The notes beneath the pieces are model-generated. The model did not search any database and was not told the origin of the DNA. It saw only the letters and a program-made list of their open reading frames with translations. From Rubrivivax sp. (lineage in GTDB: Bacteria; Pseudomonadota; Gammaproteobacteria; Burkholderiales; Burkholderiaceae_C): a DNA stretch of 64,000 bases. Of the stretch, positions 18,438 to 28,267 are shown piece by piece. How positions within the stretch are numbered: the first letter of the stretch is position 1; each line of letters begins with the position of its first letter. The translations under genes and the position numbers were made by a program. The stretch lies in assembly GCA_022842595.1 (NCBI GenBank), contig JALHPF010000004.1, forward strand, positions 124,001-188,000. Reading direction: 5' to 3'.

Positions 18438-19576
18438 GGCGTGGTGGCTTGCAGGGGAATGGAGATGCGCGCGAGCGTGCCCGGGTGGGTGGCCTGCACG
18501 TCGAGCGTGGCACCGGGACCGTAGCGCGCCAGCAGCCGCTGGCGGATGTTGCCCAGTGCCAGGCCGTTGCCCCGACGTGCGCCGGGGCGCGGCGATGCGT
18601 CGAGGCCGCGGCCGTCGTCCTGCACTTCCAGAACGAGGCGCTGCCCGTCCACGTGTGCGCTGACGCGAACGGTGCCGCCTTCGATGCTGGGCTCCAGGCC
18701 GTGAACGACGGCGTTTTCCACCAGCGGCTGCAGCAGCAGCGGTGGCAGCGGCTGGGCACGCGCTTCGGCATCGGCGTCGATCTCGAAGCGCAGCCGTTCT
18801 TCCATGCGGCCCTGCAGCAGCTGCAGGTAGCTCTGCGCCAGGTCCAATTCCTGTGCCACGGCGCTGTGTTCGCCGCGCAGCGTGGACAGGCTGGCTCGGA
18901 GGTAATCGGTAAAGCTGGCCAGCATCTGCTTGGCCTTGGGCGGGTCGTGGTCCATCAGGCTTTGCACGTTGGCCAGGGTGTTGAACAGGAAATGCGGTTC
19001 GATCTGCGCCTGAAGCAGGCGCAGTTGCGCTTCAGTGGCGCGGCGCTCGGCGTCGATCTGGCGCGACTTGGCGCTGAACCAGTAGTGCAGTGCCAGCGAG
19101 AGCATCATCGAAATCACAATCGAGCCGACGATGATGTTCTTGCCGTCTTCGGTGCTGAGCCAGCGTACAAGGCTGCCGCCGGCCAGTTCGACGCCGATCG
19201 GCCAGCCGATCACCACCCCGACCAGCGGCACGCCGGTGAAGAAGACCGAGCGCTGCCAGTCCTTCCACTGCTGGATGCGTGCAGGTGTGGCCCACCAGGT
19301 GCGCAGGATGTCGAACAGCAGGTGGATGAGCCCGGCCACCGTCAGGCAGACGATGAAGTTCCTGCCATACCACTCGGCCCAGCCGGCCAGGTTGCGCCAG
19401 GCGCCGGTGCCGCGGCCGAAGGCGAAGAAGCCCAGCACCGTGAAGAACCCGGCCAGACCGGCTGCGAACAACAGTGTCCAAAGCCACTGCAGCCAGCGCG
19501 TGCCGGCGCGTTCCGCAACCTCGTTGCGCACCCAGGAATCCCAGGAAGCGGACAGGAGACGCTTGTCGATCTTCAT
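18434..19576 (-). CDS. LytS/YehU-type sensor histidine kinase
   Basis: 380-residue membrane kinase. Four or so hydrophobic segments lie in residues 25-165, followed by a coiled linker. The phosphorylated His is in QIEPHFLFNTLANVQ, and the ATP-binding domain has NAVVHGLEP, DDGRGLD and GNGLALGNIRQRL. This is the His_kinase class that pairs with LytTR regulators, here encoded next. The ATG at 19576 was chosen as the first residue of the natural N terminus; the frame continues upstream into the promoter of the divergent gene. A possible -10 TACACT (19583-19588) is only six bases from the ATG. Confidence 0.92.
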   Translation of the reverse strand: MKIDKRLLSASWDSWVRNEVAERAGTRWLQWLWTLLFAAGLAGFFTVLGFFAFGRGTGAWRNLAGWAEWYGRNFIVCLTVAGLIHLLFDILRTWWATPARIQQWKDWQRSVFFTGVPLVGVVIGWPIGVELAGGSLVRWLSTEDGKNIIVGSIVISMMLSLALHYWFSAKSRQIDAERRATEAQLRLLQAQIEPHFLFNTLANVQSLMDHDPPKAKQMLASFTDYLRASLSTLRGEHSAVAQELDLAQSYLQLLQGRMEERLRFEIDADAEARAQPLPPLLLQPLVENAVVHGLEPSIEGGTVRVSAHVDGQRLVLEVQDDGRGLDASPRPGARRGNGLALGNIRQRLLARYGPGATLDVQATHPGTLARISIPLQATTP

Positions 19577-19686
19577 GGGCGCAGTGTAGGAAGGCGGTGC
19601 GCCGCCGGCCACACGCCGCGCGACGAATGGCCAGCAGCGATGCCGGATCGACCGCAGCCTTCGTGAATGGCGCAGGGTGCGCTGCC

Positions 19687-19692
19687 TACAAT
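19687..19692 (+). promoter_or_regulatory. Candidate -10 box TACAAT for the phosphomannomutase gene
   Basis: TACAAT lies 44 bases before the ATG at 19737, a normal distance, in the short region between divergent genes. There is no good -35 match at the expected spacing, so the assignment is tentative. Confidence 0.35.
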
Positions 19693-19736
19693 CGTGCGTT
19701 TTCCCCAATTCCCTCTTCACCACCCACCCGCCATCC

Positions 19737-21140
19737 ATGCAGATCGATCCCACCGTCTTCAAGGCCTACGACATCCGCGGCATCGTCGGCAAGAACATCG
19801 ACGAGACCTTCGCCGAACATCTGGGCCGCGCCTTCGGCAGTGAAGCACTGCTCGCCGGCGAGAAGGCGGTGGCGGTGGGCCGCGACGGGCGCCTGTCGGG
19901 CCCCGGCTTGGTGGCCGCGCTCATCCGCGGGCTGAAGAGCACCGGCCTGGACGTCGTCGACATCGGCGCGGTGACGACGCCGATGCTGTACTACGTGGCG
20001 GCCACCCGCGCCAAGCATGGCTGCAGCAGCGGCATCCAGGTGACGGGCAGCCACAACCCGAAGGACTACAACGGCTTCAAGATGGTGATGGCCGGCCGCG
20101 CGATCTATGGCGAAGATATCCAGAAACTGCGCCAGCGCATCGAGACCGAGACCTACACCAGCAAGCGCGGCCGCAGCGCGAAGATGGACATCGTGGCCGA
20201 ATACAGCCGCCGCATCGTCGGCGACGTGAAGCTGGCGCGGCCGGTGAAGATCGTGGTCGACAGCGGCAATGGGATTCCCGGCGCCACCGCGCCTGCCATT
20301 CTTCGCGCGCTGGGCTGCGAGGTCATCGACCTGTACAGCGCTGTCGATGGCGACTTCCCGAACCACCACCCCGACCCCAGCAAGCCCGAGAACCTGGCCG
20401 ACCTGATCAAGGTCGTGCATGCCACCGGTGCCGAAATCGGCCTGGCCTTCGACGGCGATGGCGACCGCCTGGGCGTGGTGACGAAGGGCGGCAACATCAT
20501 CTATCCCGACCGCCAGATCATGCTCTTCGCGCGCGACATCCTGAAGCGCCACAAGGGCGCCACGATCATCTTCGACGTGAAGTGCAGCCAGCGCCTGCCG
20601 GTGGCCATCAAGAAGGCCGGCGGCAAGCCGCTGATGTGGCGCACCGGGCATTCGCTGATCAAGGCCAAGCTGAAGGAAACCGGCGCACCTTTTGCCGGCG
20701 AGATGAGCGGCCACCTGTTCTTCGGCGAACGCTGGTACGGCTTCGACGACGCGATGTACACGGCGGCGCGCCTGCTCGAGATCCTCAGTCGCGAGAAGAA
20801 CCCCAGCGCCTTCCTCGACGCCCTGCCCACCAGCTTCAGCACGCCCGAACTGAACGTGCCCTGCGCCGAAGGTGAACACCACGTGGTGGTGGCCGAGCTG
20901 CTGGCACGCGCCGCCGACGGCCGGCTGAAGTTCGAAGGCGGCACGGTCGGCACCATCGACGGCCTGCGGGTCGACTTCGCCGACGGCTTCGGCCTGATCC
21001 GCGGCAGCAACACCACGCCGGTGCTGGTGCTGCGGTTCGAGGGCCACACGCCCGAGGCGTTGCACCGCATCGAAGCGGCCTTCATGGACGCGCTGCGCAG
21101 CGTCAAGCCCGACGCGCAGGTGGCTGCGGCCGCACACTAG
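19737..21140 (+). CDS. Phosphomannomutase/phosphoglucomutase
   Basis: 467-residue alpha-D-phosphohexomutase that interconverts the 1- and 6-phosphates of mannose and glucose, feeding lipopolysaccharide and exopolysaccharide synthesis. The catalytic phosphoserine is Ser105 in TGSHNP, the Mg-binding loop is DGDGDR, the sugar-specificity loop is GEMSGH, and the phosphate-binding RGSNTTP is near the C terminus. This matches the bifunctional AlgC/ManB group. Its stop codon overlaps the Kdo transferase start by one base, so both feed envelope polysaccharide assembly. Confidence 0.93.
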   Translation: MQIDPTVFKAYDIRGIVGKNIDETFAEHLGRAFGSEALLAGEKAVAVGRDGRLSGPGLVAALIRGLKSTGLDVVDIGAVTTPMLYYVAATRAKHGCSSGIQVTGSHNPKDYNGFKMVMAGRAIYGEDIQKLRQRIETETYTSKRGRSAKMDIVAEYSRRIVGDVKLARPVKIVVDSGNGIPGATAPAILRALGCEVIDLYSAVDGDFPNHHPDPSKPENLADLIKVVHATGAEIGLAFDGDGDRLGVVTKGGNIIYPDRQIMLFARDILKRHKGATIIFDVKCSQRLPVAIKKAGGKPLMWRTGHSLIKAKLKETGAPFAGEMSGHLFFGERWYGFDDAMYTAARLLEILSREKNPSAFLDALPTSFSTPELNVPCAEGEHHVVVAELLARAADGRLKFEGGTVGTIDGLRVDFADGFGLIRGSNTTPVLVLRFEGHTPEALHRIEAAFMDALRSVKPDAQVAAAAH

Positions 21141-22423
21141 TGCTGGCACGGGCGGCTTATGCCGGCCTGCTGTGGCTGGCCACGCCGCTGTTCTTCGCGC
21201 GCCTGTGGTGGCGCGGGCGGCGCGAGCCGCTGTACCGGCAGTTCTGGGGTGAACGGCTGGGCTGGGGCGCCGGCGAAGCGCCGCCAGGGCGGGTGTGGGT
21301 GCATGCCGTCTCGCTGGGCGAGACCCTGGCTGCGCGGGCACTCGTCGACGCGCTGCGCACGCAGCGGCCCGGCCTGCGGCTGTTGCTGACACACGGCACG
21401 GCGACCGGCCGAGCCGCTGGCCGGGCGCTGCTGCAGCCGGGCGACAGCCAGGCCTGGCTGCCCTACGACACCCCCGGTGCCGTGCGCCGCTTCCTGCGCC
21501 GGCAGCGACCTGCGGTGGGTGTGCTGATGGAAACCGAGGTCTGGCCCGCGCTGCTGCAGGGCGCACTCGAGGCTGGCGTGCCGGTGGTGCTGGCCAATGC
21601 CCGGCTGTCCGAGCGCAGCCTGCGCAAGGGCCTGCGCCTGGGACCGCTGCTGCGCCCGGCGGTGGCCACGTTCACGCGCATCCTGGCCCAGACGGCTGAC
21701 GACGCCGAGCGGCTGCTCGCCGCGGGTGCGCCTGCGGCAGCGGTGTCCGTGGCCGGCAACCTGAAGTTCGACCTTTCGCCGCGTGTCGACCTGCTGGCCC
21801 AGGGCGCAGCCTGGCGCACCCTGGTTCGCCAGGCCACCGGCCGCAGTGTTCTGCTGATGGCCAGTTCCAGAGAAGGCGAGGAAACGGCCCTGCTCGACAC
21901 CTGGCTGGCCCTGCCCGTGCCGCGGCCGCTGCTGCTGCTGGTGCCGCGCCACCCTCAGCGCTTCGACGAGGTGGCGGGCCTGCTGGGCGCGCTGGGCCTG
22001 CGTGTGCGCCGGCGCAGCCGCTGGGGCGAAGAGCCGCCGGCCGATGCCGCGCTGGCCGATGTCTGGCTGGGCGACACCGTGGGCGAGATGGCGCTGTACT
22101 TCGCCGCCGCCGACGTGGCGCTGCTCGGTGGCAGCTTCGAGCCCCTGGGCGGGCACAACCTGATCGAGGCCGCGGCCTGCGGTTGCCCGCTGGTGATGGG
22201 CCCGCACACCTTCAACTTCGCCGAAGCCGCCATGCTGTCGCTGGCCGCAGGCGCTGCGCTGCGCGAACCCAGCTTGCCGCAAGCGGTGCAGCGCGCGCTG
22301 ATGCTGGCCGGTGACGCGGGAGAGCGCCTGGCCATGTCGGAGCGTGCCACGGCCTTCGCGTTGCAGCATCGTGGTGCGGCCAGCCGCATGGCAAGCGAGG
22401 TGCTGGCCCTGCTGCCGCGCTGA
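21140..22423 (+). CDS. waaA: 3-deoxy-D-manno-octulosonic acid (Kdo) transferase
   Basis: 427-residue inner-membrane-attached glycosyltransferase that adds Kdo to lipid A precursor. It has an N-terminal anchor (residues 5-22), the acceptor-side segment WVHAVSLGET with its catalytic Glu, METEVWP, and the C-terminal CMP-Kdo-binding GGSFEPLGGHNLIEAA. The start codon is GTG, overlapping the preceding stop as TAGTG. Presence of this gene shows the host makes lipopolysaccharide. Confidence 0.94.
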   Translation: MLARAAYAGLLWLATPLFFARLWWRGRREPLYRQFWGERLGWGAGEAPPGRVWVHAVSLGETLAARALVDALRTQRPGLRLLLTHGTATGRAAGRALLQPGDSQAWLPYDTPGAVRRFLRRQRPAVGVLMETEVWPALLQGALEAGVPVVLANARLSERSLRKGLRLGPLLRPAVATFTRILAQTADDAERLLAAGAPAAAVSVAGNLKFDLSPRVDLLAQGAAWRTLVRQATGRSVLLMASSREGEETALLDTWLALPVPRPLLLLVPRHPQRFDEVAGLLGALGLRVRRRSRWGEEPPADAALADVWLGDTVGEMALYFAAADVALLGGSFEPLGGHNLIEAAACGCPLVMGPHTFNFAEAAMLSLAAGAALREPSLPQAVQRALMLAGDAGERLAMSERATAFALQHRGAASRMASEVLALLPR

Positions 22424-22476
22424 AGCGCTGAAGCCCTGAATGGCCGGCGCGCCAGATCCAGCGCGTTCAGGTGCCG

Positions 22477-23694
22477 TCAGGCACGCAGCAGATCGAGCGA
22501 AGGCAATGCCGCGCTCCCCGGCAGGACCACGCTGTCCAGCGCCGCGCGCGACACCCGCAGATGCTGGTGCAGCAGCGGTCGCAGCGCGCTCCGCAGGTCG
22601 GTGGTGACGCGCAGGTCGCGGCCGTCGGTGCGCTGTGCCGGGGCCAGGCCAGGCCAGTCGGCCAGCACGCGGCCGCCGCGTACCGCACCGCCCAGCACGA
22701 AGGCCGCGCCGCCGCTGCCGTGGTCGGTGCCCTGGCTGCCGTTGACGGCCACTTCACGGCCGAATTCGGTGGCCACGACGACGACCGTGCGTTGCCAGGT
22801 GTCGCGCGCCTGCAGGCCTTCGCGCAGGGCGGCCAGCACGGCGTCGAGCGTGCGCAGGTTGTTCGACAGCGCGCCATTGGGCGCGGCCTGGTTCACATGC
22901 GAGTCCCAGCCGCCCATTTCCAGCACCGCGATCTGGCTGCTGGCCTGCAGGAACTCGGCCGCCTTGCGCGCCAGCACCACGGCCTGGGTGTTGCGGCCAC
23001 CCGCCACGGTGGCCGGGTTGGCGGCCATCGCCGAGTCGTCACGCAGGCTTTGCGCGCGGGCCAGGGCCTGGGCGAGCTCGGGGTCGCTGCGGTACAGGGT
23101 CTGCAGCCGCGCCAGCAGGTCGGGCGCGGGTTCGGCCAGCACGCTGGGGGCCCAGGTGTCCACGGCCACGGGGCCGCGCAAGAGCAGCGGCACGGCGGTT
23201 TCCAGCGCCACCGCACGCAGCGGGCGAGCTTGGCCGCCGGGCCCGCCGGCCTGCAGCGCGCGGCCCAGCCAGCCGCTGTCCAGTTCATGCGGGCGGCTGC
23301 CGCCGCTTTCCAGTACCTGCTGGGCGTCGAAGTGCGATCGTTCGCGGTAGGCCAGGCCCACGGCATGCAGGACTGCCGCTTCGCCGCGGGTGTACATGGT
23401 GTGCAATTCGGGCAGCAGCGGGTTCAGCGCAAATGGGCCCTGCAGCTGCAGCGGCGGCGCGGTGAACTGCGCCAGCATGCCGCGGGCGGCGGCAAAGGCC
23501 GGGTCGCCGATGGCGGGCACCGCCTGCAGGCCGTCGAGGCCGCCCCGCAGCAGCACGAAGGCCAGGCGCGGTGCGTCGGGTGCCAGCGCTGCGCCGGCGG
23601 CCACGGCCAGGCGGCTGGCGGTGCCCAGCGGCAGCAGCGCGGCGGCCGCCAGCAGGCTGCGGCGGTGTGTGCTGAACGGGTGGGCAGGGTTCAT
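22477..23694 (-). CDS. DUF1501 family exported protein
   Basis: 405-residue protein with a twin-arginine-type signal (HRRSLLAAAAL at 10-20). The body shows the DUF1501 features: RGGLDGL, a central GGWDSH segment and FGREVAVNGSQGTDHG, which resemble metal- and phosphate-site motifs of the alkaline-phosphatase/sulfatase fold. The function of this family is unknown. It follows the DUF1800 gene by 14 bases; the two are commonly found together and probably act together in the periplasm. The start at 23694 is the first Met of the signal peptide. Confidence 0.9.
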   Translation of the reverse strand: MNPAHPFSTHRRSLLAAAALLPLGTASRLAVAAGAALAPDAPRLAFVLLRGGLDGLQAVPAIGDPAFAAARGMLAQFTAPPLQLQGPFALNPLLPELHTMYTRGEAAVLHAVGLAYRERSHFDAQQVLESGGSRPHELDSGWLGRALQAGGPGGQARPLRAVALETAVPLLLRGPVAVDTWAPSVLAEPAPDLLARLQTLYRSDPELAQALARAQSLRDDSAMAANPATVAGGRNTQAVVLARKAAEFLQASSQIAVLEMGGWDSHVNQAAPNGALSNNLRTLDAVLAALREGLQARDTWQRTVVVVATEFGREVAVNGSQGTDHGSGGAAFVLGGAVRGGRVLADWPGLAPAQRTDGRDLRVTTDLRSALRPLLHQHLRVSRAALDSVVLPGSAALPSLDLLRA

Positions 23695-23708
23695 GGCAGT
23701 CGGGCCTT

Positions 23709-25193
23709 TCAACGGCGCTGAAATTCCGGAGCCAGCAGCAGCAGGGCCAGGGCCTGCGGGCCGTCGGCGGCGCGTTCGATCTGGCGCGCGGTGTCGTCGC
23801 TCAGGCGCGGCCCCAGGCTGGCGACGGCCAGTTCGCGGGCGTCGATGCGGCGGCCCAGCCGCTGCGCCACGCGGGCGGCCCATTCCACGCGTTTCCATAC
23901 GGCGTCGGGGCCCAGCCATTCCTCGGCGCGGTCGGGCCAGCCGGCCGGTGAAGGCGCGGCGTGGACACGCTGGCCCAGGGTGCCGATGCCGGCGTCGGGC
24001 TGGCGTTCGAAGGCGCTGTCTCCCAGCCCCAGCACACGTGCGCTGCTGACGACAAATTCCTCGGGCGACTTCAGCTTCACCGGCTGCGGCTGCCAGGCCT
24101 CGGGCGATTCGACGAGCGCGCGGCTGACGCTGGCCAGATCGCCACCGCTTTGCAGAAAGCGGGCCTCGAGCCGCGCCACCAGCGCCGGCGGCGGCCGGTC
24201 GGCCACGAAGTGGCGTGCCAGCTTGGTGGCCACGAAGCGTGCCGTTGCCGGCCGGCGGGCCAGATCGTCGAGCACCTGGCCCAAGCCGTGCGGGCCTTCG
24301 CCGACGCTGCGGCCAAGCACCGTCTTCACACCGGGTTCATGCCAGTTCGGGTCGAAGACCACGGCCTGCGTCGCGCTGGCGTCGTCGGCCAGCTGGCGCA
24401 GCGGCACCCGCCAGCCAGTGAGCACCCGCGCCAGAGCCGTGACGTCGGCCTGGGTGTAGCCCTCGGCCGTGCCGACGCTGGCCGCCCCCAGGGTGTGCAG
24501 TTCAAGCACTTCGCGCGCCAGGTTCTCGTTCAGGCCGCCCTGGCGCGGGCCGTCGTCGCCTTCGGCCCGGCGCCGTGCCGCGCGGCGCATCACGGCGCGC
24601 GACTGCGGGCCGGCAGAGACGTCGTTGTCCAGGTAGCGCAGCATCGCGGCGTGGGTGACGGCAGCACGCAGCATCTGCGAAAACGGCCCGGCGATGTGCG
24701 GCCGGATGGCTTCGCGCTCGAAGGCACCAACGAGCCCGCGTGTGCTGCCCTTGGCCAGGGAAACGGTGAAGTGGTTCGCCCAGAACAGCGCCAGCCGTTC
24801 GGCAAAAGGCCGCTGGCTGGCGGCGGCGGTGGCCAGGCGGGCGCGCACGTCGGCCTGCACGGTGTCGCGCAACGCGAGGGCCGCAGGGTCGCGCATGGGT
24901 TCCGCGGCAGGCGGGGCCGGCTCGGCCATCACGGCCGCGGGCATCGCCGCTGGCGCCATGGCCGCAGCGATGCGCCTTTGCTGGGCTGCGAATCGCCGCA
25001 GCCCTTCAGCGCTGTCGGGCAGGGCCTGGCCGCGCTGGGGGTCGGCCGGGCCCAGCTGCGCCAGCAGCCAGCCGCGGGCGTCGCTGCCGATGGCCTGAAG
25101 GCGGGCTTCGCCGAGACCGAACCGGTGGGCGGCGATGGCAGCGTGAATCGCGGCCTGGCTGGCAGCGGATTCGGGGTGCGGGGTGCGGTCCAT
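23709..25193 (-). CDS. DUF1800 family protein
   Basis: 494-residue protein of unknown function. The diagnostic segment NENLAREVLELHTLG is present near residue 220, along with an N-terminal HRFGLGEA segment and FVATKLARHFVAD. No signal peptide is visible at the chosen ATG, whereas the partner DUF1501 protein has one, so it may travel with that partner or stay in the cytoplasm. It is the first gene of the two-gene operon. Confidence 0.9.
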   Translation of the reverse strand: MDRTPHPESAASQAAIHAAIAAHRFGLGEARLQAIGSDARGWLLAQLGPADPQRGQALPDSAEGLRRFAAQQRRIAAAMAPAAMPAAVMAEPAPPAAEPMRDPAALALRDTVQADVRARLATAAASQRPFAERLALFWANHFTVSLAKGSTRGLVGAFEREAIRPHIAGPFSQMLRAAVTHAAMLRYLDNDVSAGPQSRAVMRRAARRRAEGDDGPRQGGLNENLAREVLELHTLGAASVGTAEGYTQADVTALARVLTGWRVPLRQLADDASATQAVVFDPNWHEPGVKTVLGRSVGEGPHGLGQVLDDLARRPATARFVATKLARHFVADRPPPALVARLEARFLQSGGDLASVSRALVESPEAWQPQPVKLKSPEEFVVSSARVLGLGDSAFERQPDAGIGTLGQRVHAAPSPAGWPDRAEEWLGPDAVWKRVEWAARVAQRLGRRIDARELAVASLGPRLSDDTARQIERAADGPQALALLLLAPEFQRR

Positions 25194-25275
25194 GGCCGCG
25201 AGTGTGCGGCGCCCGGACCGGCACCGCTGTGTCCCGAGCGTAAAGAAACTCGGGCCGGGCCCGCGCCGGGGTTTC

Positions 25276-26613
25276 CTATCGCGTCAGCAGCGTGCTCACG
25301 GTCTGCACGTCGGCCGGGGCCAGCGCGCCAGCGGCCTGGCGCAGGCGCAGGTTGCCCACCAGCACGTTGTAGCGGGCCAGGGCCAGGTCGCGCTGGGTGG
25401 CGGCCAGCTGGCTTTGTGCATTCAGCACGTCCAGGTTCACACGAACGCCGACGCGATAGCCCAGCTGCGTGGCTTCCAGCAGCAGTTTCGAAGAAGCCTC
25501 GGCGGCTTCCAGCGCCTTCACCTGGGCCAGGCCCGACTGCACGCCGAAATAGGCCACGCGTGTGGCCTGGGCCACACCGCGGCGGGCGGCGGCCAGGTCG
25601 TTGCGCGAACGCTCTTCGAGCTTCAGCGTTTCCTTGATGCGGTTCTGCGTGGCGCCGCCGGTGTACAGCGGCCAGTTCATCTGCACGCCGAGGCTGGCGG
25701 TGGTGCTGGTGCCGGGCAGCTGCACGCCGCCGCCGCGCGAGTCGCCGGCGCTGAGGCTGCCCACGGCGTCGACGGTGGGCAGTTCACCGGCACGGGCCTT
25801 GTCGGTTTCCAGGCTGGCCACTTCCAGGCCAACGCGCGCGCGGCGCACGCTGGGGTGCTGGGCGTCGGCCACGTTCACCCACTCTTCGGCATTCGCCGGC
25901 AGCGGTGCGGGCAGGGCCACGGGCACCACCAGCGGCCTGGGCTGCACGCCCTGGCGGCCCACCAGCTGGTCGAGCGCGATGCGCTTGGCGCGCAGGTCGT
26001 TGTCGGCGGCGATTTCCTGGGCCGTGGCCAGGTCGAAGCGGGCCTGGGCTTCACGCGAATCGGTGATGGTGGCGGTGCCGACTTCGAAGTTGCGCTTGGC
26101 CGACGCCAGCTGCTCGGTGATGAAGGTCTTGCTGGCCTGCGTGGTAGCCAGCGTGTCCTGGGCGGCGAGCACGTCGAAATAGGCCTGGGCAACACGCACG
26201 ATCAGGTCCTGCTCGGCGCTTTCGAGGTCGGCCTTGGCAGTTTCTGCCGTCTTGCGGGCCTGCTCCACCGTGACCTGGTTGGCCTTGTTGAAGATCGGGT
26301 AGCGGCCATTCAGCGCACCTTGCACCGTGGTGTTGCTGACCGGGCCGAACCGGGGTGGGTCGGTGCGTGCGGTGTTGGCGCTGGCGGTGGCGTTTGCCGA
26401 TGGCCGCAGCAGGGCTTCGCTCTGCTCGATGCGGAACTCGGTCGATTCGGCCAGCGCGCGGGCGCCCAGGTAGGTGGCGTCGAAGTTGCGCGCAGCCTCG
26501 TACAGCTCCTGCAGGCTCTGGGCGCTGGCCAAGCCAGGGCACAGCGCAGACAACAGGGCTGCCATGGCCAAAGGTGTCAAGCGGGCCAGGCGGCGGGCGA
26601 TGGGGGCGTGCAT
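25276..26613 (-). CDS. tolC: TolC-family outer-membrane efflux protein
   Basis: 445-residue outer-membrane channel for type I secretion and drug efflux. A Sec signal peptide (1-28, cleavage after ASA) is followed by two similar OEP repeats with long heptad-rich helices. The first has QDLIVRVAQAYFDVLAAQD and the second TRVAYFGVQSGLAQVKALEAA. The start at 26613 has a strong GAAGGA ribosome-binding site. It lies downstream of pcm on the same strand with a 186-base gap. Confidence 0.92.
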   Translation of the reverse strand: MHAPIARRLARLTPLAMAALLSALCPGLASAQSLQELYEAARNFDATYLGARALAESTEFRIEQSEALLRPSANATASANTARTDPPRFGPVSNTTVQGALNGRYPIFNKANQVTVEQARKTAETAKADLESAEQDLIVRVAQAYFDVLAAQDTLATTQASKTFITEQLASAKRNFEVGTATITDSREAQARFDLATAQEIAADNDLRAKRIALDQLVGRQGVQPRPLVVPVALPAPLPANAEEWVNVADAQHPSVRRARVGLEVASLETDKARAGELPTVDAVGSLSAGDSRGGGVQLPGTSTTASLGVQMNWPLYTGGATQNRIKETLKLEERSRNDLAAARRGVAQATRVAYFGVQSGLAQVKALEAAEASSKLLLEATQLGYRVGVRVNLDVLNAQSQLAATQRDLALARYNVLVGNLRLRQAAGALAPADVQTVSTLLTR

Positions 26614-26799
26614 GCAGGAATCCTTCAGGAGCGGTCGCGGGCGCCGCGATCGTGCGCAGTTGACATGGTGAACGGTGCGCGGGTTATAGGCGCTAGCGGA
26701 AGGTCGCCGCCGCGCCAATGCGACGAGTTGACGGCAATGCGCGACGAGCGGCGACAGCAGCCGCGCCAGCGGAAACGGCGCAGTCCCGGATGAGCGGCA

Positions 26800-27474
26800 T
26801 CAGAACTTGAACTTGGTGGGTTCGGCGAAGCCGGCCAGGCGTGGCGCGACGGTGTCGAACAGGTCGACGTCGGACCAGGCGGCCTCGCCCGCCCGCGTGA
26901 ACAGCCGCGCCCGCATGATCGGCAGTTCGCCGACGATGGCGACCAGCCGGCCGCCCACCTTCAGCTGCTGCAGCAGCGCCAGCGGCACTTCAGCCACCGA
27001 ACCGGACAAAACGATGGCGTCGAACGGCGCCTCGGCGGGCAGGCCGCGCGCGCCTTCAGCGGCGTCCACCAGTTGCACGCTGGCATTCATCACACCGGCA
27101 TGCTGAAGGTTGTGGGCTGCCATGTGCACCAGCGCCGGCCGGCATTCGAGGGAGATCACGGTCATGGCGCGGTGCGCCATCAGCGCCGCCATGAAACCCG
27201 AGCCGGCGCCGATCTCCAGCACCTTTTCATGCCGCTGCAGCTGCAATTCCTGCAGCAGCCGGGCCTCGACCTTGGGTTCCAGCATGCACGGGCCATGCGG
27301 TTCGCCTTCGAGCAAGGGCACCTGGGTGTCGACGAAGGCCAGCGCGCCCAGACCGGCAGGAACGAAGTCTTCGCGGCGGACGTTGGCCAGCAGTGTCAGC
27401 ACGTCGCGGTCCAGCACCTCCCACGGGCGGATCTGCTGCTCGATCATGTTGAAGCGGGCAAGTTCGGTGTTCAT
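26800..27474 (-). CDS. pcm: Protein-L-isoaspartate O-methyltransferase family protein
   Basis: 224-residue SAM-dependent methyltransferase of the PCMT family, which repairs isoaspartyl residues in aged proteins. The SAM-binding motif is VLEIGAGSGFMAAL, followed by ISLECRPALV and FDAIVLSGSV. The N terminus MNTELARFNMIEQQIRPWEV is typical of the betaproteobacterial form next to tolC, which is sometimes annotated only as a PCMT-like methyltransferase. A possible -10 TAGAAT (minus strand, 27512-27507) overlaps the stop codon of the preceding tetR gene. Confidence 0.88.
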   Translation of the reverse strand: MNTELARFNMIEQQIRPWEVLDRDVLTLLANVRREDFVPAGLGALAFVDTQVPLLEGEPHGPCMLEPKVEARLLQELQLQRHEKVLEIGAGSGFMAALMAHRAMTVISLECRPALVHMAAHNLQHAGVMNASVQLVDAAEGARGLPAEAPFDAIVLSGSVAEVPLALLQQLKVGGRLVAIVGELPIMRARLFTRAGEAAWSDVDLFDTVAPRLAGFAEPTKFKF

Positions 27475-27509
27475 GGCGTCGTGGAGCGGTTCAGGGGAAA
27501 CCCCAAATT

Positions 27510-28187
27510 CTAGGCGTCGGCCGGGCGCACCTGAAGCCCGCGCAAGGCCAGGTCGAGATGGGTACGTATCAGCCGCTTCGGTTCGACGCCCGTGGCGCCA
27601 CAGGGCGGCGTGCAGGCACCGAAGGAATGGCGATGCAGGGCCAGGAAGATGATGGGAGCCATCAGCGCATGCGCCACCTCGTGCACGGGCACGGGCCGGA
27701 ACTCGCCGCTGTCGATGCCGCGCTGCACGGCGGTGCTGAACAGCAGGTCGGCCGGCTGGATGACCTCGGCGGTGTAGAAGTCCGCCAGTTCCGGGAAGTT
27801 GCGCACCTCGGACAGCACGATCTTGTGGATGCCCGCCGCCGCGGTGTTGCCCACCCGCTCCCACCAGGTGTCCATCAGCATCACCAGCAATTCGGAACTG
27901 CTGCCCTGGTGCTGGGCCAGCGTCTCCATGCCTTCGGCGATCAGGCTGGTGAGGTTCTGGCGCACCACGGCCTTGAACAGCTCTTCCTTGCTCGGGTAGT
28001 ACAGGTAGAGCGTGCCCTTGCTGACGCCGGCGGCATGCGCCACCTCTTCGGCGCGGGTGGCGGCAAAGCCTTTTTCGACGAAGAGCGCCAAGGCCGCGTC
28101 GAGCAGTTCCTGCGGGCGCGTTTCCTTGCGGCGCTGGCGCACAGGGGCTTCGACGGGGGCTTCGGCAGTGGGACTTGGGCGCGTCAT
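27510..28187 (-). CDS. TetR/AcrR-family transcriptional regulator
   Basis: 225-residue repressor. Residues 20-75 form the TetR helix-turn-helix, with [31 protein letters not shown], and the C-terminal ligand-binding domain follows. The ATG at 28187 begins three bases from a 20-bp palindrome, so the gene is probably autoregulated. In this position upstream of pcm and tolC it may also control efflux functions; that is inference. Confidence 0.92.
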   Translation of the reverse strand: MTRPSPTAEAPVEAPVRQRRKETRPQELLDAALALFVEKGFAATRAEEVAHAAGVSKGTLYLYYPSKEELFKAVVRQNLTSLIAEGMETLAQHQGSSSELLVMLMDTWWERVGNTAAAGIHKIVLSEVRNFPELADFYTAEVIQPADLLFSTAVQRGIDSGEFRPVPVHEVAHALMAPIIFLALHRHSFGACTPPCGATGVEPKRLIRTHLDLALRGLQVRPADA

Positions 28188-28190
28188 CTC

Positions 28191-28210
28191 TACTGACTGG
28201 TTGGTCAGTA
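28191..28210. promoter_or_regulatory. TetR-type operator palindrome
   Basis: TACTGACTGGTTGGTCAGTA has perfect 7-bp arms (TACTGAC / GTCAGTA) around a 6-bp spacer. It lies between the tetR start and a possible tetR -10 (TAGCAT on the minus strand, 28216-28211), so binding would cover the transcription start. The form is typical for TetR-family operators. It may also influence the divergent uppP gene, which begins 105 bases away. Confidence 0.8.
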
Positions 28211-28267
28211 ATGCTACGCCCGGTGATCGTGCACGGTCAAGGCGGCTGGCGCCCGAGGGGTGGCCCC

